A stretch of 64,000 bases of DNA from positions 1,240,001-1,304,000 of the forward strand of contig NZ_CP136423.1 of the NCBI RefSeq assembly GCF_034356035.1. Reading direction: 5' to 3'. Below are positions 9,445 to 18,333 of this stretch, in pieces. This stretch comes from Blautia hydrogenotrophica DSM 10507. GTDB taxonomy: Bacteria > Bacillota > Clostridia > Lachnospirales > Lachnospiraceae. A program made the translations under genes and the position numbers. The notes beneath the pieces were generated by a model, which searched no databases, was not told the DNA's origin, and saw only the letters and a list, made by a program, of their open reading frames with translations. Within the stretch, counting starts at the first letter, position 1. Every line of letters starts with the position of its first letter.

Positions 9445-10704
9445 ATGGCGTTAAAGAAGAAACCAACTACCGGGATGAAAGACATTTTGCCTAGAGAGAT
9501 GGAAATACGAAATTATGTGATGAATATGATTCGCGAGACTTATGGGACATTTGGATTTTCCTCGATTGAGACCCCGTGTGTAGAGCATATTGAGAATCTT
9601 TGCAGCAAACAAGGCGGAGAGAATGAAAAACTGATTTTTAAAATTTTAAAACGCGGAGAGAAATTGAAATTAGATCAGGCTGAAAATGAGAGTGATCTGG
9701 TGGATAGTGGACTGCGCTATGATCTTACAGTTCCTCTCAGCCGTTATTATTCCAATAATGCTAACGAGCTTCCGGCACCTTTTAAGGCTTTGCAAATGGG
9801 GAATGTGTGGAGAGCGGACCGTCCGCAAAGAGGACGTTTTCGTCAGTTCATGCAGTGTGATATTGATATCCTGGGAGAGTCGACTTATCTGGCAGAAATC
9901 GAACTGATTTTAGCGACGACGACTCTTTTGGGGAAACTGGATTTTGAGAATTTTACGATTCGGGTCAACGACCGGAAGCTTTTAAAAGCGATGGCGCAGT
10001 ACAGCGGATTTCCAGAGGAGAGCTATGACACGGTGTTCATTATCCTGGATAAGATGGACAAGATCGGTCTGAATGGTGTGGCTGAGGAACTAAAGCGGGA
10101 AGGCTTTGAACCGAGCAGTGTTGAGACTTATCTGGGACTGTTTCAGGAGATCACCAAGGATGTGGAAGGTGTACGGTACTGCAAGGAAAAATTAAAAGAT
10201 GTGATGGACGCGAAGGTGGCTGAGGATTTGGAGACCATCATCACAAGCGTGGACGCGGTGAAGACGGCTAAGTTTAAGATGGAATTTGACCCGACACTTG
10301 TGCGAGGAATGTCTTATTACACAGGCCCCATCTTTGAGATTGCAATGGATGAGTTCGGAGGGTCTGTGGGCGGTGGTGGCCGATATGATGAGATGATTGG
10401 AAAATTCACCGGAAACAATGTGTGTGCATGCGGATTTTCCATTGGGTTTGAGCGCATTGTCATGTTGCTGTTAGAGAGAGGCTACACAATTCCATCGGCA
10501 AGCGGAAGAAAAGCTTATCTGATCGAGAAAAATATGCCGGCAGTACAGCTTTTGGAGATTTTGAAGAAGGCTGAGTCTGAGAGGGCTCAGGGAGTACAGG
10601 TAAATCTGGCGATTATGAAGAAAAATAAGAAATTCCAAAAAGAGCAGCTGATGAGAGATGGATATGAAGAGTTCGAGGAGTTTTATCGGACAGCTCTGAA
10701 ATAA
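9445..10704 (+). CDS. hisS: Histidyl-tRNA synthetase
   Basis: A class II aminoacyl-tRNA synthetase of 419 residues that charges tRNA-His. The start motif GMKDILP, class II motif 2 (VWRADRPQRGRFRQFMQCDIDILGE), the histidine-specific loop LVRGMSYYTGPIFEI and motif 3 (CACGFSIGFERIVMLL) are all visible, followed by a compact C-terminal anticodon-binding part. ATG 9445 was selected because AAAGGAGA lies just upstream; the frame is open further back to 9400 but without a good ribosome site. There is no room for a T-box leader between the HD gene and hisS, so it is transcribed with upstream genes or has a very short leader. It is followed by aspS, a common hisS-aspS pair in Firmicutes. Confidence 0.96.
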   Translation: MALKKKPTTGMKDILPREMEIRNYVMNMIRETYGTFGFSSIETPCVEHIENLCSKQGGENEKLIFKILKRGEKLKLDQAENESDLVDSGLRYDLTVPLSRYYSNNANELPAPFKALQMGNVWRADRPQRGRFRQFMQCDIDILGESTYLAEIELILATTTLLGKLDFENFTIRVNDRKLLKAMAQYSGFPEESYDTVFIILDKMDKIGLNGVAEELKREGFEPSSVETYLGLFQEITKDVEGVRYCKEKLKDVMDAKVAEDLETIITSVDAVKTAKFKMEFDPTLVRGMSYYTGPIFEIAMDEFGGSVGGGGRYDEMIGKFTGNNVCACGFSIGFERIVMLLLERGYTIPSASGRKAYLIEKNMPAVQLLEILKKAESERAQGVQVNLAIMKKNKKFQKEQLMRDGYEEFEEFYRTALK

Positions 10705-10748
10705 AGTGGCGATTTAACTTAAGTTCGAGAGAAAGTAGAGGAAAAGAT

Positions 10749-12548
10749 ATGGCAGAGAGTATGCGTGGACTGCATAGAAGTCATCGCTGTGCAGAAGTGA
10801 CAAAAGAGATGACAGGCAGTGAAGTCACCTTGATGGGATGGGTTCAAAAGAGCAGAAACAAAGGCGGTATTGTCTTTGTGGATTTGAGAGACCGTTCCGG
10901 TTTGATCCAGCTAATTTTTGAAAATGGAAGCATCGACGAGAGTGGTTTCGAGAAAGCAGGCAAACTGCGCAGTGAGTTTGTGATTGCTGTGGTGGGAACT
11001 GTGGAAGCCCGCTCAGGCGCGGTGAATCCCAACATGCTGACAGGTGAAATTGAGATTCGCGTCAGGGAGCTGAGAATTCTCTCAGAAGCGGAGACACCGC
11101 CGTTTCCTATCGAGGAGAACAGCAAGACCAAAGATGAGGTTCGCCTGAAATACCGTTATCTGGATTTGCGCCGTCCAGATTTACAGAGAAACTTGATGCT
11201 CAGAAGCCAGGTCGCGACTTTGACCCGTCAGTTTTTTGCCCAGGAGGGCTTTTTGGAGATTGAGACTCCGATGCTCACCAAGAGTACTCCGGAGGGAGCG
11301 AGAGATTATCTGGTGCCAAGCCGTGTACACCAGGGAAGTTTTTATGCGCTGCCGCAGTCTCCGCAGATTTTTAAACAGCTATTGATGTGTTCCGGTTATG
11401 ACCGATATATTCAGATTGCCAGATGCTTCAGAGATGAAGATCTGAGAGCGGACCGTCAGCCGGAGTTTACCCAGATTGACATGGAGCTGTCTTTCGTGGA
11501 TGTGGATGATGTGCTTGACGTGAATGAGAGATTTCTGGCATTTCTGTTCAAGGAAGTTCTGGGAGTGGAGGTTTCTCTGCCGATTCAGAGAATTACTTGG
11601 CAGGAGGCTATGGACCGATTTGGTTCTGACAAACCGGATATGCGTTTTGGAATGGAGCTGCAGGATGTATCTGAGGTAGTCAAGGATTGTGAGTTTGCGG
11701 TGTTCAAAGGCGCTTTGGAAAATGGCGGCAGCGTTCGTGGAATTAACGCGAAAGGCCAGGGGAAAATGCCGAGAAAGAAGATTGATAAGCTGGTAGAATT
11801 CGCGAAAGGCTATGGGGCGAAGGGACTGGCATATCTGGCTGTAAATGAGGACGGCACTTATAAATCTTCCTTTGCAAAATTCATGACAGAGGAAGAGATG
11901 GGCGGTCTGGTCAAAGCCATGAAGGGAGAACCAGGCGATCTTCTGCTGTTTGCGGCAGACAAAAATAAGCTGGTCTACGATGTTTTGGGAGCTCTCCGTC
12001 TGGAGCTGGGTAGACAGATGGAACTGATGGATAAGAATGAATTTCGCTTTGTGTGGGTGACGGAGTTCCCTCTGCTGGAATGGTCTGAGGAAGAAGAACG
12101 CTATACAGCGATGCACCATCCATTTACCATGCTGATGGATGAAGATCTTCCTCTGCTGGATACGGAACCTGGCAAAGTAAGAGCGAAGGCTTATGATATC
12201 GTATTGAACGGAAATGAGATCGGCGGCGGAAGTGTGAGAATTTTCCAGAACGACGTCCAGGAGAGAATGTTTGAAGTCTTGGGCTTTACGAAAGAGGCAG
12301 CCTATGAACAGTTTGGTTTCCTTCTGAACGCGTTTAAATATGGTGTTCCGCCTCATGCGGGACTGGCTTACGGTTTGGACCGTCTGGTAATGCTGATGGC
12401 CGGGGCAGATTCCATCCGAGAGGTCATTGCGTTTCCTAAGGTAAAAGATGCCTCCTGTCTGATGTCTGAGGCACCAAGCGCGGTGAGTGAAGCACAGCTA
12501 GAAGAGTTGGCACTAAAGATCGCAAAAGAAGATATTTCTGAGAATTGA
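10749..12548 (+). CDS. aspS: Aspartyl-tRNA synthetase
   Basis: Bacterial-type AspRS of 599 residues. An N-terminal OB fold (VTLMGWVQKSRNKGGIVFVDLRDRSG) binds the anticodon; the class II core shows motif 2 in IARCFRDEDLRADRQPEFTQID, a bacterial GAD insertion in the middle, the loop FPLLEWSEEEERY followed by MHHPFT, and motif 3 in HAGLAYGLDRLVMLMAG. Length is normal. The start ATG 10749 follows AGAGGA; ATG 10761 is a possible alternative 4 codons later. Whether it is discriminating or not (Asp only or Asp and Asn) cannot be settled here. A strong terminator follows, closing the housekeeping block. Confidence 0.97.
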   Translation: MAESMRGLHRSHRCAEVTKEMTGSEVTLMGWVQKSRNKGGIVFVDLRDRSGLIQLIFENGSIDESGFEKAGKLRSEFVIAVVGTVEARSGAVNPNMLTGEIEIRVRELRILSEAETPPFPIEENSKTKDEVRLKYRYLDLRRPDLQRNLMLRSQVATLTRQFFAQEGFLEIETPMLTKSTPEGARDYLVPSRVHQGSFYALPQSPQIFKQLLMCSGYDRYIQIARCFRDEDLRADRQPEFTQIDMELSFVDVDDVLDVNERFLAFLFKEVLGVEVSLPIQRITWQEAMDRFGSDKPDMRFGMELQDVSEVVKDCEFAVFKGALENGGSVRGINAKGQGKMPRKKIDKLVEFAKGYGAKGLAYLAVNEDGTYKSSFAKFMTEEEMGGLVKAMKGEPGDLLLFAADKNKLVYDVLGALRLELGRQMELMDKNEFRFVWVTEFPLLEWSEEEERYTAMHHPFTMLMDEDLPLLDTEPGKVRAKAYDIVLNGNEIGGGSVRIFQNDVQERMFEVLGFTKEAAYEQFGFLLNAFKYGVPPHAGLAYGLDRLVMLMAGADSIREVIAFPKVKDASCLMSEAPSAVSEAQLEELALKIAKEDISEN

Positions 12549-12559
12549 ATAAGGGAAGA

Positions 12560-12605
12560 GGCCCTGTACTGTCTGAGAAGAACTCTCGACAGCACAGGGC
12601 CTTTT
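12560..12605 (+). terminator. Intrinsic terminator after aspS
   Basis: GGCCCTGT (12560-12567) pairs with ACAGGGCC (12594-12601), extended inward by CTGTC/GACAG, followed by TTTTATATTTT. It separates aspS from the converging lipoprotein gene. Confidence 0.9.
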
Positions 12606-12616
12606 ATATTTTAGGG

Positions 12617-13822
12617 TTATTCATAGTCATAGGACTCGTCATAATTGTCGATGTCATAAGAACTATCTTCATATTCCGCGTCTTCCGTATCGGTCTGGTC
12701 GTCCTCGGAAGTCACTTCCTTATCTGTGACGATGTTGGCGCTACTAGAGCTTAGGTTTCCGAAAAGAGCCTGTCCGATTTTGCTGTTCAGTTCCACATTC
12801 CAGGTTTTGCCGTCGTTTACCAGTTCAATGGGAACATCCGTCTTCGAAGTCGCTTTATTGTTTTTGATGGCATCTAGGAGATATTCCTGAGACTTTGCCA
12901 GACGTCCTTCTTCCCCGTCAATCACTGCTTCAGGGGTGGCGAGATACTTATCCAGTTCAGCTTCGTATTTTTCGAGAATAGAAGTGCTGTCAAAGGAAGT
13001 GATCGCCACTTTGACATTGGCTGTATACCCGTGATCTGTTGCGTCTTTTACCTCGTAGTTGAAACATTTATGTACCTGTTTAACCAGGGCAGTGGCTATT
13101 TCTTTCTCCCGCTCCTCATCTGTGTTTAATACGGCATCTAAGTTTAGGTAGGTGTTTAATTGTTCCGTATCCATTTTTTTGAGAGTTTTCATGTAGACAT
13201 CTACCGTCTCAGAAGGCGTTAAAATATTGGGATCAGACAGATAAGTGAGAAGACCGCCGACGAGTTCATTTTCTAAATTCTCATTTTTTTGTATGATCCA
13301 GTCGTCCCCGTTTTGGAGCAAATGAATCGTACAGTTAGTCTCTACTTCTTCATATTTTTGAGTTTTTAACATCTTTCCCAGAAGAAGGTAATGGTCTTCC
13401 AGGGAAGAAGAATTTGTAGAGCTGCTAACAGTGTCGGCGTTTTCCAGGATGCTTTGCTTTAGATGTGCAGCAGCGAAATCTTTCGCCAGAGCTCTTGAGT
13501 CTATGGTAGTCAGTCGGACGGAAGCAGTGGCTTTTTGGGCCTCCTGATCTACCTTGACTTCCATGATTTTGTAGTCAAAATCTTTGAAAAAGAGTGAAAA
13601 CACTTCTTCCATTTCTGCAGATAGATGGGAGGTGTCTGTTGCGTCTGGAAACAGGTCTTCATAAGGGATATATCCCTGTGTCGTGGTTGAATCGAAGTTT
13701 TTCAAAAGATCCAGTTCATTGCTGACTACTTTTTCCACTTCTTTTTTTACGGAATTTCCACAACCGGTGAGAAGAAACAGAAAACATAGCAGCAAAAAAG
13801 AAATTTGTCTTTTTAGTTTCAT
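12617..13822 (-). CDS. Putative lipoprotein with acidic tail, function unknown
   Basis: A 401-residue exported lipoprotein. The N-terminus MKLKRQISFLLLCFLFLLTGC is a signal peptide with lipobox LTGC, so the mature protein should begin at Cys 21, anchored to the outer face of the membrane. No enzyme motif is recognised. The middle is charged and helical in appearance with repeated patterns of alternating polar residues, and the last 40 residues are very rich in Asp, Glu, Ser and Tyr. The gene stands alone between the aspS terminator and the divergent export operon, with its own promoter and the ribosome site AAAGGAT. The last 5' bases are back-to-back with the promoter of the export operon, so coregulation is possible but not shown. 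Confidence 0.8.
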   Translation of the reverse strand: MKLKRQISFLLLCFLFLLTGCGNSVKKEVEKVVSNELDLLKNFDSTTTQGYIPYEDLFPDATDTSHLSAEMEEVFSLFFKDFDYKIMEVKVDQEAQKATASVRLTTIDSRALAKDFAAAHLKQSILENADTVSSSTNSSSLEDHYLLLGKMLKTQKYEEVETNCTIHLLQNGDDWIIQKNENLENELVGGLLTYLSDPNILTPSETVDVYMKTLKKMDTEQLNTYLNLDAVLNTDEEREKEIATALVKQVHKCFNYEVKDATDHGYTANVKVAITSFDSTSILEKYEAELDKYLATPEAVIDGEEGRLAKSQEYLLDAIKNNKATSKTDVPIELVNDGKTWNVELNSKIGQALFGNLSSSSANIVTDKEVTSEDDQTDTEDAEYEDSSYDIDNYDESYDYE

Positions 13823-13858
13823 ACATAATAAATCCTTTCAAAAAACAAGATATGTTAC

Positions 13859-13888
13859 AGTGTACCAGAAAAAGGAAGAGAATGTCAA
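13859..13888 (-). promoter_or_regulatory. Promoter of the lipoprotein gene
   Basis: Read on the minus strand, TTGACA (13888-13883) and TACACT (13864-13859) are separated by 18 bases and lie about 40 bases upstream of the ATG. A consensus -35 box makes this a good sigma-A promoter. Confidence 0.75.
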
Positions 13889-13914
13889 CATTGTGTGAAT
13901 TATGTGAGGCAAGT

Positions 13915-13943
13915 TTGATCTTTGAGAGGAAATCTGGTATGAT
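13915..13943 (+). promoter_or_regulatory. Promoter of the export operon
   Basis: TTGATC (13915-13920) and TATGAT (13938-13943) are separated by 17 bases. This would give a leader of roughly 130 bases before the first adaptor gene, long enough to hold regulation, though no clear structure was seen. Confidence 0.6.
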
Positions 13944-14081
13944 AGAACAAAAACGCTCCGGTAATACTGTGTGGGATTTTGCCGGTGTAAGTTATATGGA
14001 GAAATCATTAGTGGGCAGATTTATAAGGCCTGCTGTCAATCATTTTGTGAGAATTGGATGTCGAATGCAGGAGGACGTTAT

Positions 14082-15602
14082 ATGAATAGAAAACGAATTG
14101 CTGCCGTGGGTGGAATTGCTGCTGCGGTTTGTCTTGTGGTGGGGGCAGGGATCTTTTTTTGGATGAGAAGCGAAAGGTCATCAGATAAGGCTGAGGTCTA
14201 TGTCTCTACAGTGAGCTCTTTGACAGAGACGGCTTCGGGAGCGGAGAACCGCTACGCTGGAGTGGTGGAACCACAGAAAACAGTAAAAATCAAGTTGGAG
14301 AGCAAACGAAAGGTAAAAGATGTAAAAGTATCAGAAGGACAGAGTGTAAAAACTGGGGATGTGTTGTTTGAGTATGATATGAGTAGCAACGAGGATGATC
14401 TGGCGGAAGCACAGTTAGATTTGGAGCGTCTCCAAAATGAAGCTCTGAGCCTGAAAGAGCAGATGGAGACTTATGAGAAAGAAAAGCAGGAGGCCCAGGA
14501 AGAGGAGAGTCAGCTTTCCTATACCATTCAGATTCAGACAGCCAAGATGGATTTGAAGAAAAATGAATATAATCAGAAAAGCAAGCAGGCAGAGATCGAG
14601 AAGTTGCAAAGAGAGTCCACACAGACAAAAGTGACCAGCGAGATTGATGGAATTATCAAAAAAATTGACAGCAGTCAGATTGGTGATGGAACTGGTGAGG
14701 CCAGTGAGATGGAGGACGGCAGCGTGGATGGAACTTCGGATTCTCAGGCGTTTATCACAATTTTGAGCACAGGTTCTTATCGGGTCAAGGGCACGGTAAA
14801 TGAGCAGAACGTACAGAGTATTGTACAAGGGGCCCCGGTAATCATACGCTCTAGAGTAGATGAAGAACAGACCTGGAAAGGTGTGATGGGTTCGGTGGAT
14901 ATGAAAAATCCTGTAAAAAATGATTCCGCGATGATGGTAGATACGATGGACGGCAATGACACCTCCCAGACAGCTTCTTCCAGCTATCCGTTCTATGTGG
15001 AGATGGACAGCAGTGAGGGCCTGATGCTGGGACAGCACGTATATATCGAGATGGATTACGGGCAGACGGATGCGAGAGATGGTCTGTGGCTGGATGAGTA
15101 TTATATCGTTGACCCTGAAGGGGCTCCCTATGTCTGGGCGGCCGATGAAGACGACCGTCTGGAAAAACGCAGCGTTACCTTGGGTGGGTACGATGAGGAG
15201 CTGGGAAAATACGAGATCAAAAAAGGACTCAGCAAAAAAGACTGCATTGCATTTCCAACAGATGATCTGAAAGAGGGAATGCTCACCGCGATCAACGATG
15301 AGGCTCAGATTCCGACGGACAGCGGGCAGGGGCAGCAGGAAGGCTCGAGAAGTGAGCCGGAGATACTGGAAGAGGATGTGCAGAGCTCTCCTCAGGAAGA
15401 TGTGATAGAAGAGAATGTCATAGAGGAAGATGTGGGAATGGATGAAGTGATAGAAGAAAGCGCTGGGAATGAAGTGATAGAGGAGGATGCCGGCGTTGAC
15501 GCAGATATCAACGATGATTATGACAGTGGTGACTCAGGGGAGGAGCTGCAGGAAGGACAAATCTTAGAGGAAGTAGATGGACCGCCGACGGAAGGAGAAT
15601 AA
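14082..15602 (+). CDS. HlyD/MacA-type membrane-fusion (adaptor) protein with acidic VIEE-repeat tail
   Basis: First of two adaptor proteins of a MacAB-like exporter (506 residues). An uncleaved N-terminal membrane anchor (IAAVGGIAAAVCLVVGAGIFFW) is followed by a lipoyl-like half-motif (GVVEPQKTVKIKLESKRKVKDVKVSEGQSVKTGDVLFEYD), a coiled-coil hairpin rich in Glu, Lys and Gln, the second lipoyl half (VTSEIDGIIKKIDSSQ) and a beta-barrel region. The last 80 residues are strongly acidic, with repeated VIEE and ILEE units. The start is ATG 14082, with AGGAGG (14069-14074) 7 bases upstream; the frame is open earlier but lacks support. The ATPase gene follows after 5 bases. The cargo is unknown; drugs, peptides and lipids are possibilities for this family. 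Confidence 0.88.
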   Translation: MNRKRIAAVGGIAAAVCLVVGAGIFFWMRSERSSDKAEVYVSTVSSLTETASGAENRYAGVVEPQKTVKIKLESKRKVKDVKVSEGQSVKTGDVLFEYDMSSNEDDLAEAQLDLERLQNEALSLKEQMETYEKEKQEAQEEESQLSYTIQIQTAKMDLKKNEYNQKSKQAEIEKLQRESTQTKVTSEIDGIIKKIDSSQIGDGTGEASEMEDGSVDGTSDSQAFITILSTGSYRVKGTVNEQNVQSIVQGAPVIIRSRVDEEQTWKGVMGSVDMKNPVKNDSAMMVDTMDGNDTSQTASSSYPFYVEMDSSEGLMLGQHVYIEMDYGQTDARDGLWLDEYYIVDPEGAPYVWAADEDDRLEKRSVTLGGYDEELGKYEIKKGLSKKDCIAFPTDDLKEGMLTAINDEAQIPTDSGQGQQEGSRSEPEILEEDVQSSPQEDVIEENVIEEDVGMDEVIEESAGNEVIEEDAGVDADINDDYDSGDSGEELQEGQILEEVDGPPTEGE

Positions 15603-15607
15603 CCGGA

Positions 15608-16288
15608 ATGATTTTGGAACTGAGAGAGATCTATAAAGATTATCAGCAAGGAAAGCTGGTTGTGCCTGTCTTAAAGCATGTGAATTTTTCCATGGAGGAA
15701 GGGGAATACACCGCTATCATGGGCCCATCCGGTTCCGGAAAAACGACTATGATGAACATTATAGGCTGTCTGGACAAGGCGACATCAGGAGATTTTTATT
15801 TGGATGGACAGGATATCAACAAATGTACGGAAAATGAGATGTCGGATATCCGTCTTCACAAGATTGGCTTTGTATTTCAAAGCTTTCATCTGCTGCCAAA
15901 ACAGACTGCTTTGGAAAATGTGGAGATGCCTCTGACTTACGCAAAGGTTCCGAAAAAGGAACGCAGGGAAAAAGCTTTGCGGGCTTTGGAAAGAGTGGGA
16001 TTGGCAGATCGTGTGGACTTTCGGCCTAATCAGCTTTCAGGAGGGCAGATGCAAAGAGTGGCGATTGCCAGAGCGATCGTGAACAGTCCTAAATTGTTGT
16101 TGGCAGATGAACCTACAGGAGCGCTGGACACGAAGTCCGGCGAACAGGTTATGGAATTGTTCCAGAGTTTGAACAAAGAGGGGGTAACGGTGTTGATGAT
16201 AACTCATGATCCGGAGATCGCTTCTTTTGCAAAGCGGGTGGTGACAATCCGAGACGGAGTGCTCAGTGAGAAGGGAGGAATAGGATGA
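15608..16288 (+). CDS. ABC transporter ATP-binding protein, MacB/LolD-like
   Basis: A 226-residue ATPase subunit that powers the exporter. Walker A GPSGSGKTT is at residues 39-47, the Q-loop in GFVFQSFHLLPKQTALENV at about 87-105, signature LSGGQ at 143-147, Walker B LLLADE at 163-168 with the D-loop GALDTKSG, and the switch histidine in MITHDPE. Sequence style is that of the MacB/LolD/FtsE group, which pairs with FtsX-like permeases. It lies 5 bases after the first adaptor and overlaps the second adaptor by ATGA (16285-16288), so translation of the operon is tightly coupled. Confidence 0.95.
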   Translation: MILELREIYKDYQQGKLVVPVLKHVNFSMEEGEYTAIMGPSGSGKTTMMNIIGCLDKATSGDFYLDGQDINKCTENEMSDIRLHKIGFVFQSFHLLPKQTALENVEMPLTYAKVPKKERREKALRALERVGLADRVDFRPNQLSGGQMQRVAIARAIVNSPKLLLADEPTGALDTKSGEQVMELFQSLNKEGVTVLMITHDPEIASFAKRVVTIRDGVLSEKGGIG

Positions 16289-18255
16289 CCAGAAAGAAAA
16301 AGGGAATTCTCCTGGTATCGGTACTGCTGGTGATCTGCCTTTTGACAAGTGCTGTGGCCGTGGTCGCAAAGAAGGCGAATGAGAGTGTGGTTACGGTTAT
16401 CCCAGTGGAGAGCATTTATATGGAGAGCTACGTGGAATCCACGAATGTGGAGGGAAATGTGGCTACGTCTGCAACTCAGAAAGTGAAGGTGGCAAAGGAT
16501 ACCACGATCGAGCAGGTTTATGTAAAGCAGGGAGACCGAGTGCATAAAGGAGAGAAACTTGTCACATTCGATATGACGCTGACAGAGCTGGAGTTGTCTA
16601 TCGCTCAGCTCACAAAAAAGAGTCAGGAGCTTCAGTTGGATAAGGCCAAGAAATCTTTGACAAATCTGGAAAATGGAGGGCCTATTGAGGAGGAAGAATA
16701 TAATGCGGACGATATTGACGCGCAGCAAGAAGAAATGAAGGACGATGAGGTCATAGAAGAAGACGGCAGTGAAGTGATTGAAGAGACGGATGCGAGCGCT
16801 TCCTATGGAGAGCCGGTCGAGCTGCTGACTGCGTCCTGGGGAAATCCCTTATTTGCGATGATAGAAAAAATGGATGCCTCACAAGAAACAGAGGAAGAAT
16901 CGGAATTTTCTGATACAGGAACACCGGAACCGACCCAGGAACCGGAGGAGGATGAAAACCCCACAGAAGAGCCGGAGCTGACCGAAACGCCTTCACCGGA
17001 GCTCACTGAGAAACCGTCAATCACACCGATACCGGAGGATTCCCAGGAGACAGAAATTAGAAGGCCAAAGGTGGATGCCGGGGAAGCCGAGATGATTACG
17101 AAGCTGACGGCGGACACGGTGGCTTTTTCAGGGGATGGGACGCAGGAAAACCCATATACATATATTTGTAAGAGTGGAGTTGAGGAAGTGACTGTTACCA
17201 AGGGCTTTTTGAATTTGATGATGGGATACAGCCCGGGGGGAAAGGAAAAATATGAGGAGGTGACTCCTTATCACTTTCAGATTATCTTTTATTCAGAAGG
17301 TGACTTAAAGGTGCTCCACGTGAATTCTGCTGAAAGGTTTAAAGAGATTGAGTTTCCGCTGAGTAAAGATTCTGAAGATCCTCAGGTGGTGTTTCAAAAG
17401 ACAGAAGGGCAAGATGGGGATGAAAATGATTTTTCGGCGATCGGTGATATTTTTGCTGATGATGAGGAAACAGATGTCTACGAAGACCCCGGTTATGTGG
17501 AAGATGAGGGCGGCATTGAGGAAGAGCCTTCGGGGATGACCAGGGAAGAGGCAATCAAGAGTAAGAAAAGTGAGATTAAAAATTTAGAACTGGATATCAA
17601 GGAAAGCGCGATCAAAATTTCCAAGCTAGAGAAGAAGTTAGAGAACCGCACGGTGACCAGTAAAGTAGATGGGACGGTTGCGAAGATGGGAGATCCCGAG
17701 ACGGGGACATACACGGGAAATTCTTTTATGGAGATTGTAAGTGATCAGGGGCTGTACATCAAAGGAGCAGTGAGTGAGCTGTTGTTGGAGGAATTTCAGG
17801 AAGGAATGACGATCAATGGCTCTTCCTACGAGACTGGAAATGTTTTTCAGGCAAAGGTGACAGATGTGGCAGACTATCCGGAAGACTCTATTCAATACAG
17901 TTATGGAAATCCAAATGTGTCTTACTATCCCTTTATTGCTGAGGTGGAAGGGGATGTGGACTTAGGAACGGATGAATATATAAGCCTTTCCTTTGAGAGT
18001 TCATCTGGTGAAAATCAGATGAGTGTGATCAAAGCTTTTGTGCGCACGGAAAATGGACAAAGCTATGTGATGATTGATGACGATGGGAAGCTGAAAAAAC
18101 AGTATGTGAACGTGGGTGTCAGTACAGATGGATACAGTATCCCAGTAAAAAGTGGGTTATCTATGGAAGATAAGATTGCTTTTCCCTATGGAAAAGGTGT
18201 CAAAGAAGGGGCGAAGACACAGGAAGGAACAATCGATGATATCTATGGGTACTAA
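16285..18255 (+). CDS. Second HlyD/MacA-type adaptor with large Pro/Glu/Thr-rich insertion
   Basis: A 656-residue membrane-fusion protein, unusually long. It has an N-terminal membrane anchor (GILLVSVLLVICLLTSAVAVVA, residues 8-29), a first lipoyl half at about 60-97 (TTIEQVYVKQGDRVHKGEKLVTFD), a first helix at 98-130, then a large insertion from about 130 to 420, then the second helix (KSKKSEIKNLELDIKESAIKIS) and second lipoyl half (VTSKVDGTVAKMGDPETG) at about 425-475, and a beta-barrel end. The insertion holds an acidic EVIEE stretch, a linker of PEPTQEP/PTEEPELTETPSPE character (about 205-260) and a folded-looking domain (about 265-375). The insertion separates the two arms of the coiled-coil hairpin. 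Overlap with the ATPase gene and 78 bases before the permease place it in the same operon. Confidence 0.85.
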   Translation: MTRKKKGILLVSVLLVICLLTSAVAVVAKKANESVVTVIPVESIYMESYVESTNVEGNVATSATQKVKVAKDTTIEQVYVKQGDRVHKGEKLVTFDMTLTELELSIAQLTKKSQELQLDKAKKSLTNLENGGPIEEEEYNADDIDAQQEEMKDDEVIEEDGSEVIEETDASASYGEPVELLTASWGNPLFAMIEKMDASQETEEESEFSDTGTPEPTQEPEEDENPTEEPELTETPSPELTEKPSITPIPEDSQETEIRRPKVDAGEAEMITKLTADTVAFSGDGTQENPYTYICKSGVEEVTVTKGFLNLMMGYSPGGKEKYEEVTPYHFQIIFYSEGDLKVLHVNSAERFKEIEFPLSKDSEDPQVVFQKTEGQDGDENDFSAIGDIFADDEETDVYEDPGYVEDEGGIEEEPSGMTREEAIKSKKSEIKNLELDIKESAIKISKLEKKLENRTVTSKVDGTVAKMGDPETGTYTGNSFMEIVSDQGLYIKGAVSELLLEEFQEGMTINGSSYETGNVFQAKVTDVADYPEDSIQYSYGNPNVSYYPFIAEVEGDVDLGTDEYISLSFESSSGENQMSVIKAFVRTENGQSYVMIDDDGKLKKQYVNVGVSTDGYSIPVKSGLSMEDKIAFPYGKGVKEGAKTQEGTIDDIYGY

Positions 18256-18333
18256 GTGTCAGAAGAGAAAGTTCAAACTTTTGTTTTGCTCAGGGAATTT
18301 GGATGAACATAGAGCCAGAGAGGAGAAGAACAT

